Positions 57,115 to 64,000 of a stretch of DNA of 64,000 nt are shown in pieces. A program made the translations under genes and the position numbers. Position 1 is the first letter of the stretch. Every line of letters begins with the position of its first letter. Origin of the DNA: Flavobacterium ammoniigenes (GTDB lineage: Bacteria; Bacteroidota; Bacteroidia; Flavobacteriales; Flavobacteriaceae). The notes beneath the pieces were generated by a model. It had not been told where the DNA came from and made no database searches. It worked only from the letters and a program-made list of their open reading frames with translations. Where the stretch lies: contig NZ_AP025184.1 in the NCBI RefSeq assembly GCF_020886055.1, positions 1,054,001-1,118,000 on the forward strand, in the 5' to 3' direction.

Positions 57115-57849
57115 CTAACTTCTTTGTCTAACTGCTTCGTATAGAAAGGCACCACAAGCAACAGATACGTTTAGTGATCCGATTGTCCCAAACATAGGAA
57201 GTTTTGCTTTTTCGTCTACGATTTTTAATACAGAAGGATTGATTCCTCTATCTTCTGATCCCATGATGATGGCTACCGGTTCGTTCAAAGCAATGTCGTA
57301 AATGTTTTGTTCTGTTTTTTCTGTAGCAGCTACGGTTTTGATACCAGAACCCTGAAGGTAAAAGATAGCATCTTTAATATGTTCTACTTTACAAATAGGT
57401 ACATTGAATACAGCTCCAGCAGAAGTTTTTACAGTATCACCATTCACAGGTGCAGAGCCTGCTTTTTGTACGATAATGCCATTAACACCGGTGCATTCGG
57501 CAGTTCTAATTATTGCCCCAAAATTACGGGCGTCAGAGATTTGATCTAGGATTAAGAATAAAGGTTGTTTCCCCGATTCTATAGTCGATTCTACTAAATG
57601 TTCCAATTCCATAAAACCAATAGGAGAGATGCTAGCCACAGCTCCTTGGTGGTTGTTAGGTGTTAAGCGGTTTAGTTTTTCTACTGGTACATAGGAAAAA
57701 TTAATATTGGCACGTTTCATCACCTTCATTAAATCCTTCATCAGTTCGCCAGCAATTTCTTTTTGAATAAAGACTTTGTCTACTGCTGTTCCTGCTTGTA
57801 TGGCCTCAATAATGGCGCGTATTCCGAATATTATGTTTTCTTTTTCCAT
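57115..57849 (-). CDS. rlmB: 23S rRNA (guanosine-2'-O)-methyltransferase, RlmB type
   Basis: 244 residues from ATG 57849 (MEKENIIFGIRAIIEAIQAG), fixed by the family start and the promoter just upstream; a longer reading starts within promoter and terminator sequence. N-terminal L30e-like substrate-binding domain, then the SPOUT knot: LDQISDARNFGAIIRTAE, IIMGSEDRGI, and SLNVSVACGAFLYEA. Methylates a 23S rRNA guanosine. Confidence 0.92.
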   Translation of the reverse strand: MEKENIIFGIRAIIEAIQAGTAVDKVFIQKEIAGELMKDLMKVMKRANINFSYVPVEKLNRLTPNNHQGAVASISPIGFMELEHLVESTIESGKQPLFLILDQISDARNFGAIIRTAECTGVNGIIVQKAGSAPVNGDTVKTSAGAVFNVPICKVEHIKDAIFYLQGSGIKTVAATEKTEQNIYDIALNEPVAIIMGSEDRGINPSVLKIVDEKAKLPMFGTIGSLNVSVACGAFLYEAVRQRS

Positions 57850-57853
57850 GCGG

Positions 57854-57882
57854 CAAAGATACAAAAAAAAACCACCAGCCAA
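57854..57882 (-). promoter_or_regulatory. Promoter of rlmB (TTG-N18-TATCTTTG), overlapping a terminator
   Basis: TTG 57882-57880 lies in the loop of the terminator hairpin at 57869-57895; TATCTTTG (57861-57854) comes right after its T-run. Four bases (ccgc) then precede ATG. Predicts a leaderless transcript and one sequence serving as both terminator and promoter. Confidence 0.68.
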
Positions 57883-57895
57883 AGGCTGATGGTTT
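57862..57895 (-). terminator. Intrinsic terminator of the second SusC/SusD operon
   Basis: AAACCATCAGCC/GGCTGGTGGTTT stem with one mismatch, loop TTT, and nine T on the minus strand (57869-57895 plus T-run). Confidence 0.8.
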
Positions 57896-57932
57896 TGATA
57901 TAGTAAATCAATTTAATTGATTTGAGTAGCTA

Positions 57933-58859
57933 TTATAATTTTTTCAAATTAAATGCATAAGTACCATAAGCACCCCAAGTCAATTTTAATTCAATATCTC
58001 CTGTACAAGAGTTAACTGAACCTGTTCCTGCCGTTACAGTATAATTTGTAGCAGAACCATAATTGAAAAATGAATATGAAGTTGCTGAAGTTACAATAGC
58101 TTTAGCTGCATCAATTGTTACAATGATATACGGTGTACCTGCATTCACGGCACTTGGGTTAGTAGAACTCAAGATTTTGAATTTAAGTGTTCCAAATGCT
58201 GCATCATAAACAACAGGAACAGTAGCTCCAACTGGATAGTCTTCCCATTCATCCTTAATTACTCTGTAGTTTCCGTTGAATAAAGACGCATCTGTTATAG
58301 GACATACTACATTTACTGTGTATCTAAATGGTGAGTTGAAAAAAGCACCACCAGTAACTGTACCAGCAGCATTAGTGCTTGTATACACTTTGCCATTTTT
58401 CATTACTTGTGCTAAACGTACTGTGAAAACATCTCCTCCAGTATATTGGCTTGCAGTCAATGAAAATTTAGTTTTTAACTCAGCGATAGTTACATCAATA
58501 GCTGCATTCATAAATTCTCTACTTCCTTGTACAAAAGATGTAGCAGGAATAGATTTTAATAAGACTTCAGCTTTAGAATTGTTTCCGTCAGCAAGATTGT
58601 TGTCTTTAAATGTAACGTAAATGTCAATTTTTTCAGTATCCTTACTTTGATTAACATCTTGTACTTCTACAACTGCAGAAAACTTACTTGTTGCAACACC
58701 TGATTCAATGATCGGGCTTGCTACTGAAAGTGTTCTTAGAGCACCTCCACCAATTTCAGTGTCATTAAGTACTTGGTCAATTACTTTATTCCCTTCTGTA
58801 CAAGCAAAAAGGCTTAAAGCGATTAAAAGTACACTAACTTTATTTATTAATTTTTTCAT
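57933..58859 (-). CDS. Outer-membrane-type lipoprotein of unknown function, SusD-linked
   Basis: 308 residues with lipobox LFAC (Cys20). All-beta mature protein: GGALRTLSVASPIIESGVATSKFSAVVEVQDVNQSKDTEKIDIYVTF, then a second domain with NGNYRVIKDEWEDYPVG. Its place after a SusC/SusD pair suggests an extra surface binding protein (SusE/F-like position). No substrate indication. 11 bp after the SusD gene. Confidence 0.7.
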   Translation of the reverse strand: MKKLINKVSVLLIALSLFACTEGNKVIDQVLNDTEIGGGALRTLSVASPIIESGVATSKFSAVVEVQDVNQSKDTEKIDIYVTFKDNNLADGNNSKAEVLLKSIPATSFVQGSREFMNAAIDVTIAELKTKFSLTASQYTGGDVFTVRLAQVMKNGKVYTSTNAAGTVTGGAFFNSPFRYTVNVVCPITDASLFNGNYRVIKDEWEDYPVGATVPVVYDAAFGTLKFKILSSTNPSAVNAGTPYIIVTIDAAKAIVTSATSYSFFNYGSATNYTVTAGTGSVNSCTGDIELKLTWGAYGTYAFNLKKL

Positions 58860-58870
58860 AATAATTTATT

Positions 58871-60520
58871 TTAGTTACCAAGAGGGAAACCAGTTTCTGG
58901 ATTATTATCCCAGAATACACGTTGTCCTACACTTGCTTTTTGTTTAACATTTGGATTTGTACCTGTTTCTGAAGCAGGGTATAAGAAAGAACGGATGAAT
59001 TTACCTGGAGTTGGCTCAATGTTAGGTTGAATTCTACTTGGTAAACCAGTTCTTCTATACGCATTGTAAGCATCGATACCATTACCATAAAGTGTAATGA
59101 AAAATTCAGTCATTACCACATCTAATTTATTGGTAGCATTATCGTAGTTCAATCCAACTGAAGTCAAGTAAGAAGTATCTGCAGTTAAAGCAGGAACTCT
59201 AGTTACATCAGCTGTTTTATCTCTACCAATAAACCCTCTAACTTTAGCTAATGACTTAGTGATACCAGCTGTCATTAAAGCTTTAGCATCTCCTGTACCG
59301 CCTGGAGATAAAGCCGCTTCGGCTCTCCAAAAATCAACTGTAGAAGCTAAGATGATTGGTGTAATACCTTGTCCTTTGGCTCCAAATGAGATTCCGTTGA
59401 TTGCTTTAAATGAACTGTCGTCAAATCGACCTCCAGCTGGATACAATCCTGCAGCAGTTCTTTTTTGAGCATCATTAGGTGTTCCTTCGTTATTACCGTG
59501 GTCTCTACCCCAATATCCTGCATTATTTGCAATTCTACAGTAAGTATGACCTCCAGCTAAATAGTGAGCAGGAGCTGTTTGTACAGAACAAGTCATGTCT
59601 TGTTCGTTAACAGGAGTATCACTAACTTGTCTGTAGAAATAGAAACGAATACGTGGGTCAATTACAGATTTACCATTTTTCATTTCGTTTAATAACCAGT
59701 TAGCTTGGTATCCTGAACCTACTCCAGATGGAGTATAGTTGTTTACATACTCAGGATGTCTTGAATCTGGATTGGCATTAGCTGTACCCCAGTTGAATTC
59801 AAAATCTTCTCCAGTTCCAATGAATGAACCAGCACTTACTAAAGTATTGAATTTAGAAATTGCAGTAGCATCTACTAAACGAGTTTGAAGATAAATCTTC
59901 ATTTTGATAGTATTCGCTAATTTAACCCATTTTGACCATGATTTTCCATAATAGAAATCGTTAGTTGGTTCTGCAGTAGCAGTAGCGTTAAAGTTAACAA
60001 TAGCTTTGTCTAACAATACAAGAGCAGCAGCATATACATCTTTACCAGAATCTAATTTTGGATTCAAATTAGAACCGTCAAAAGCTTCAGAGTAAGGAAT
60101 ATCACCAAAATAATCTACTAAAGTTACAATAGTATACGCTTCAATTACTTGACCGATTGCAAGGTGGTGTTTGAAACCTTTTTCAGTTGCAATAGGGTTC
60201 ATTAAACGAATGTTTTTAATAATTGAACGGTAAGAATATTCCCATTCAGTATTAAAGAATGATGCACTATATGCATTTTGGTAATCTCTACCATACATAT
60301 ATTTCAAACGTGTTACTTCAGCACCACTGTTTCCAAAGTATTGGATTGTGTTAGCGAATTTTAACTGAACTCCATTTAATAATAAATCAGGATTTGAAGC
60401 TGATATTGGAAGTTCATTCGGATTTTCCGTTAATTCTAGGTTGGTCGTTTCACATGATGAAAACGTCACTAAACTTATCATTAGGATAAGAAAACCTACT
60501 GTTTTAAATAATTTTTTCAT
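58871..60520 (-). CDS. SusD/RagB-type outer-membrane lipoprotein
   Basis: 549 residues with lipobox FSSC (Cys23). Family features of the SusD-like group found with many non-glycan transporters: TENPNELPISASNPDLLLNGVQLKFANTI, SWSKWVKLANTIKMKIYLQTRLVD, and GNGIDAYNAYRRTGLP. Partner of the SusC-type transporter 23 bp upstream. Substrate unknown; no linked enzymes. Confidence 0.92.
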   Translation of the reverse strand: MKKLFKTVGFLILMISLVTFSSCETTNLELTENPNELPISASNPDLLLNGVQLKFANTIQYFGNSGAEVTRLKYMYGRDYQNAYSASFFNTEWEYSYRSIIKNIRLMNPIATEKGFKHHLAIGQVIEAYTIVTLVDYFGDIPYSEAFDGSNLNPKLDSGKDVYAAALVLLDKAIVNFNATATAEPTNDFYYGKSWSKWVKLANTIKMKIYLQTRLVDATAISKFNTLVSAGSFIGTGEDFEFNWGTANANPDSRHPEYVNNYTPSGVGSGYQANWLLNEMKNGKSVIDPRIRFYFYRQVSDTPVNEQDMTCSVQTAPAHYLAGGHTYCRIANNAGYWGRDHGNNEGTPNDAQKRTAAGLYPAGGRFDDSSFKAINGISFGAKGQGITPIILASTVDFWRAEAALSPGGTGDAKALMTAGITKSLAKVRGFIGRDKTADVTRVPALTADTSYLTSVGLNYDNATNKLDVVMTEFFITLYGNGIDAYNAYRRTGLPSRIQPNIEPTPGKFIRSFLYPASETGTNPNVKQKASVGQRVFWDNNPETGFPLGN

Positions 60521-60543
60521 AGTTTTTATAAGTTTAGAATGAA

Positions 60544-63500
60544 TTAGAATGTCGCTTTAATGCTGAAACCATATCTTTTTCCACTAGGTCCATTCAAGAA
60601 ATCAAAACCTCTACCATTACCAACTCCAGTACCAATTACGTTAGGATCGAAGTTAACTCCTTTAGGAGTATTGAAGGCATTGTAGTATAAGTTGTATCCA
60701 GCTACATTAAAAGTAATGCTGCCAAATGGTGTTTTTTCTATCAATTTGCTTGGTAAAGTATATCCTAATGAAACTTCGTTCAAACGGATTACAGAACCAT
60801 CATAAACACTCAATTCATCTGGTCCAAAACCAATATTGGTAAAGTAGTAATCAGAGTTGTTGATTTGAATGTCGTTTTTAGTTCCATCTGCTTTTACACC
60901 AGGTAATACAAAAGTATTTACACGGTTATCAGTATCAGCAGTTAAACCTCTCGCTAATAAAGCAGAAGAAGTACCTGAGTAGATATCCCCACCACTTACA
61001 TAACTAATCAAGAATGAGAAGTTGAAGTTTTTGTATGACATTGTACTGTTAGTGTTCAATGTGAAATCTGGGTTAGGGTTACCAATAATAAATGGACCTG
61101 CTTCAATTTCGTAAGAACCTGTACTGTTTACTACATAATTGTTGTTAGCGTCTCTTTTGATTCTACTACCTACCATTACACCTAATTGCTCTCCTTCAAT
61201 CGCTTGGTTACCCAAGTTAGTGAAACCTGCAACAGTTACTTTTTCTAAGTCACCTAAATCAGTAACGATCATTTCTCCTTTAAAGAAATTAGCGCCTAAT
61301 TCCCAGTTGAAACCATTTTTATCATTTTTGATTGCATGAACATCAAGGTCAATTTCTAAACCGTTACCTTCTAATTTACCAATATTAGTAAATGTGTTTA
61401 GGTATCCAGTTGAATTAGCAATTGGAGTAGATGTAATCAAATCTGTAGTATATCTTTTGAAATAAGAAGCATTCAAAGAGATTCTGTTATCAAAGAATTT
61501 AGAGTCAAATCCAAATTCAATTTCTTTTAATAACTCAGGACGTAATCCAGCGTTACCTAAAGAAGAACTACCTGATTGTGCAGCGTTAACCACTCCGTTT
61601 ACATCAGAGAAGTCTCTTGCAGAACTCTCAAGAGTATTGGCTACTGGATAGCTTGGTGCAAATCCTGCAGAAGTACCGTAACCTGTTCTAATTTTTAAAT
61701 AGTTTAATCCTTTTACACTTTTGATGCTTGGGAAAGCCTCAGTAGCAATAAATGAAGCCGAAGCTGATGGGTAAAGAATAGTATTTTCGAATGTATTAGA
61801 TACCCAGTCTTGTCTTGAAGACAAAGTTACATATAGGTATTTGTTGTAATCAAATTCTGCAGTACCATACAAACCAACAATATTACGTTGTTCTGAATAT
61901 TGAATTGGTGATTGAGTACCAAAATTGTAATGTCTTAAAATACCGTAAACTTGTTGTCCTACACTTGAAACCCCTTGTCTGTCAAAGCTCTCCGCTCTTG
62001 AAGTAGCTCCAGCAGTAAAGTTCAAGTTTAATTTGTCTGTTAATGAATAATTACCATTCACCATTACGTTATGATCCCAAATCATATTGTTGTTATCATA
62101 CGTTCTTAAAGATCCTTGAACAGGTCCTCTAGGCGCACCAATATTTGTTGCTACAGTATTACGCTCGTTATAAAAGTCATAACCAACTCTATAGTTTAAT
62201 TTGATGTTGTCATTTAAATCATAAGTTAATGCAGCATTACCAAATGTTCTGTTAGTAATTTGGTTTACGAATGAGTTTTTAAGCGTCCAATATGGATTCA
62301 AAATATCATTTCCTGAACGGTAACTTAAGTTAGCACCTGTAATAGGGTGTTGGTATGGCCAGTTTTGCAAATCAACGTTTCTAGGAGTATAGAAAACGTC
62401 AGCATAAATAGACAATCCACCTCCTTGAACACCAGAACCGTTACTACGAGCAACAGGTGGGGTTAAGAAGTCAGTTTTAGAGAAGTTCATTGTTCCGCTA
62501 ACTGTAAATTTGTTTGTTAACTTAGAACGTCCACCTAAACTGAATGAAGTTCTTTTTAATTTGTTTCCAGGAGTAAATCCTTCGTCACTTAAATTACCAA
62601 AGTTGATGTTGAAATTAGTGTTTCCGTCATCAGAACCACCAGCAACATTTAAACTTGTATTGATCACTGATCCAATTCTAAAGAAATCTTTAACATTGTT
62701 TGGAGCAGCTTTGTAAGGAATTCTTAATCCTTGGTATTCAGGGAATACAGCAGCTAAAGCTGATCTACTGTAGGGGTGAAGGATAGTTCCGTCAGTACCA
62801 ATACCTGATCCAGCAGCAGCCCATCCACCTAAACCTTTTTCATAAAAACCTGGTCCCCAGTTAGAGTAGAAGTTTCCATAAGCCTGGTCAAAACCATTAC
62901 CAAATTTATTTTGGAAATCTGGCAAAGAAGCAATTTCGTTGAAAAATAAAGATTGGTTTAAAGTAATTTCAGTTTTCTTAGGACCTTTTTTAGCTTGACC
63001 ACCTTTAGTTGTAACTAAGATTACACCATTTCTACCTGCAGTACCATATAATGTAGTTGCAGCATATCCTTTAAGGATGTTAACATTTGCAATGTTATTT
63101 GGATCTAAGTCTAAGAAACGACTTGAACCAGAGTTACCATCAGCAAAGTTACCAGTTGCATTGGTATCGCCTGAGAAAGGCACACCATCAACAATAAATA
63201 ATGGTTGAGTATTTCCAGAGATAGAGTTTAATCCACGAATGTTAATGCTAGTTCCTGAACCAGAAATACCACTTGTTTGATTAATAATTACTCCAGAAGC
63301 TTTTCCAGATAATACTCTGGCTACATCTCCTTCTGCTCTTTGTTCGATATCAGCAGCTTTGATTTCACTTACAGCATATCCAAGAGCTTTTTTCTCTCTT
63401 TTAATACCTTGGGCAGTAACCATTACCGTTTCTAATTCCACTGAGTCATCTTTAAGTTTGACATTTAGTGAAGTTGAATTAGCTACTACTTCTTGAGATT

Positions 63501-63735
63501 TCATCCCGATGTAGCTAAAAAGTAACACTTGGTTAGCACTCGCTTTGATAGAAAATTTTCCATCAAAATCAGTTTGCGTTCCTGTTTTGCTTCCTTTAAC
63601 CAATACACTCACACCTGGAAGAGGCATGCCTGCATTGTCAGAAACAGTACCTGAAACGGTTCTTTCTTGAGCAAATGTAATTTGCGTCACTAGCGCCAAA
63701 AGCAGCACTAAGAATCCATTTAATTTTAGTTTCAT
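60544..63735 (-). CDS. SusC/RagA-type TonB-dependent transporter (second pair)
   Basis: 1063 residues. Signal peptide (ends QITFAQ), carboxypeptidase-regulatory-like domain (VSGTVSDNAGMPLPGVSVLVKGSKTGTQTDFDGKFSI), LETVMVTAQGIKREKKALGYAVSEI, plug (NIRGLNSISGNTQPLFIVDGVPF) and barrel ending SIKATF. Forms the import complex with the SusD protein downstream. Peptide or glycan substrate cannot be told; the absence of hydrolase genes nearby is notable. Confidence 0.94.
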   Translation of the reverse strand: MKLKLNGFLVLLLALVTQITFAQERTVSGTVSDNAGMPLPGVSVLVKGSKTGTQTDFDGKFSIKASANQVLLFSYIGMKSQEVVANSTSLNVKLKDDSVELETVMVTAQGIKREKKALGYAVSEIKAADIEQRAEGDVARVLSGKASGVIINQTSGISGSGTSINIRGLNSISGNTQPLFIVDGVPFSGDTNATGNFADGNSGSSRFLDLDPNNIANVNILKGYAATTLYGTAGRNGVILVTTKGGQAKKGPKKTEITLNQSLFFNEIASLPDFQNKFGNGFDQAYGNFYSNWGPGFYEKGLGGWAAAGSGIGTDGTILHPYSRSALAAVFPEYQGLRIPYKAAPNNVKDFFRIGSVINTSLNVAGGSDDGNTNFNINFGNLSDEGFTPGNKLKRTSFSLGGRSKLTNKFTVSGTMNFSKTDFLTPPVARSNGSGVQGGGLSIYADVFYTPRNVDLQNWPYQHPITGANLSYRSGNDILNPYWTLKNSFVNQITNRTFGNAALTYDLNDNIKLNYRVGYDFYNERNTVATNIGAPRGPVQGSLRTYDNNNMIWDHNVMVNGNYSLTDKLNLNFTAGATSRAESFDRQGVSSVGQQVYGILRHYNFGTQSPIQYSEQRNIVGLYGTAEFDYNKYLYVTLSSRQDWVSNTFENTILYPSASASFIATEAFPSIKSVKGLNYLKIRTGYGTSAGFAPSYPVANTLESSARDFSDVNGVVNAAQSGSSSLGNAGLRPELLKEIEFGFDSKFFDNRISLNASYFKRYTTDLITSTPIANSTGYLNTFTNIGKLEGNGLEIDLDVHAIKNDKNGFNWELGANFFKGEMIVTDLGDLEKVTVAGFTNLGNQAIEGEQLGVMVGSRIKRDANNNYVVNSTGSYEIEAGPFIIGNPNPDFTLNTNSTMSYKNFNFSFLISYVSGGDIYSGTSSALLARGLTADTDNRVNTFVLPGVKADGTKNDIQINNSDYYFTNIGFGPDELSVYDGSVIRLNEVSLGYTLPSKLIEKTPFGSITFNVAGYNLYYNAFNTPKGVNFDPNVIGTGVGNGRGFDFLNGPSGKRYGFSIKATF

Positions 63736-64000
63736 TTTTAATTATTTTGAATTAGTGAAGCAAAACTCTTAATAATTTGTTAACATTCCTAATGTTTTGA
63801 AGAATTTTTTATGCGTGCATCTAAAATTTAACATTATAACGTATTGATTTAATAATGTTGTTTTTTTGTGTTTTTTGCCGATTTGACGTTTTTTTCAATC
63901 TCCAAAACACTTGATTTTGTTATATTATTAACTTATTGTCTATTTTTTGTATAGTCTGTATTTATTTTGAAAAGGCGAATTAGAAATGTGATATTCAATT
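63736..64000. other. AT-rich upstream region of the second susC gene, right window edge
   Basis: About 265 bp with no coding frame of note. It must contain the promoter for the minus-strand operon, but no exact TAnnTTTG was found on the minus strand. A T-rich stretch with ttgtttttttgtgttttttgcc at 63858-63880 stands out. Confidence 0.35.

Overview
The window is AT-rich, gene-dense chromosomal DNA that looks like a Flavobacterium or close relative (Bacteroidota). The evidence is SusC/SusD pairs, a type IX secretion (T9SS) C-terminal sorting domain, lipoboxes with Bacteroidota-style signal peptides, many TAnnTTTG (-7) promoter elements, and housekeeping proteins that read like flavobacterial ones. 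No insertion sequence, integrase, CRISPR array or rRNA is visible.

Layout. (1) 1-15.7 kb is a polysaccharide utilisation locus: a divergent sensor/regulator cut by the window edge, SusC, SusD, two PKD-type surface lipoproteins, a GH16 endo-glucanase, a secreted EEP-family phosphohydrolase, two GH30 enzymes and a GH3 beta-glucosidase. This enzyme set fits laminarin (beta-1,3-glucan with beta-1,6 branches). (2) 15.7-18.4 kb holds a Nudix-fold regulator with a dead Nudix box, convergent with a GH13 sucrose-phosphorylase-like enzyme. (3) 18.4-25.7 kb is the most unusual part. A minus-strand operon encodes a very large fibronectin-repeat T9SS cargo, a 72-residue protein with a PVDGG C-terminal sorting signal, an exosortase-family transpeptidase and a small membrane protein. 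It is bracketed by imperfect copies of the 3' end and terminator of the nearby tRNA-Val, with a GIY-YIG nuclease gene and a broken tRNA copy in between. (4) 25.8-43.8 kb carries folC, exbB/exbD with a convergent TonB-like protein, acyl-CoA dehydrogenase, an SDR, a SprT-like protein, an Mla-type ABC pair, a GT2/methyltransferase pair, a KAS III-like enzyme, a truncated globin, gcvP, a UbiA-like membrane protein and a three-gene GH109-like/nucleotidyltransferase/sugar-kinase cassette. (5) 43.9-57.9 kb is mostly housekeeping: M3 peptidase, purE/purK, hpt, adk, a CorC-type transporter, obg, a TPR protein, mpl, radC, yjjG, rarA and rlmB. (6) 57.9-63.7 kb is a second SusC/SusD pair with a downstream lipoprotein and no linked enzymes.

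How the parts work together. In the glucan locus, GH16 would cut the beta-1,3 backbone outside the cell, SusC/SusD and the PKD lipoproteins would capture and import oligosaccharides, GH30 would remove beta-1,6 branches, and GH3 would finish to glucose. ExbB/ExbD and the TonB-like protein at 27-29 kb could energise SusC-type import. The exosortase operon looks like a self-contained sorting system for a tiny secreted protein, placed beside a T9SS cargo gene, and the tRNA-derived repeats suggest it arrived or moved as a unit. A recurrent regulatory feature is TAnnTTTG ending exactly four bases before ATG (four genes), which predicts leaderless mRNAs.
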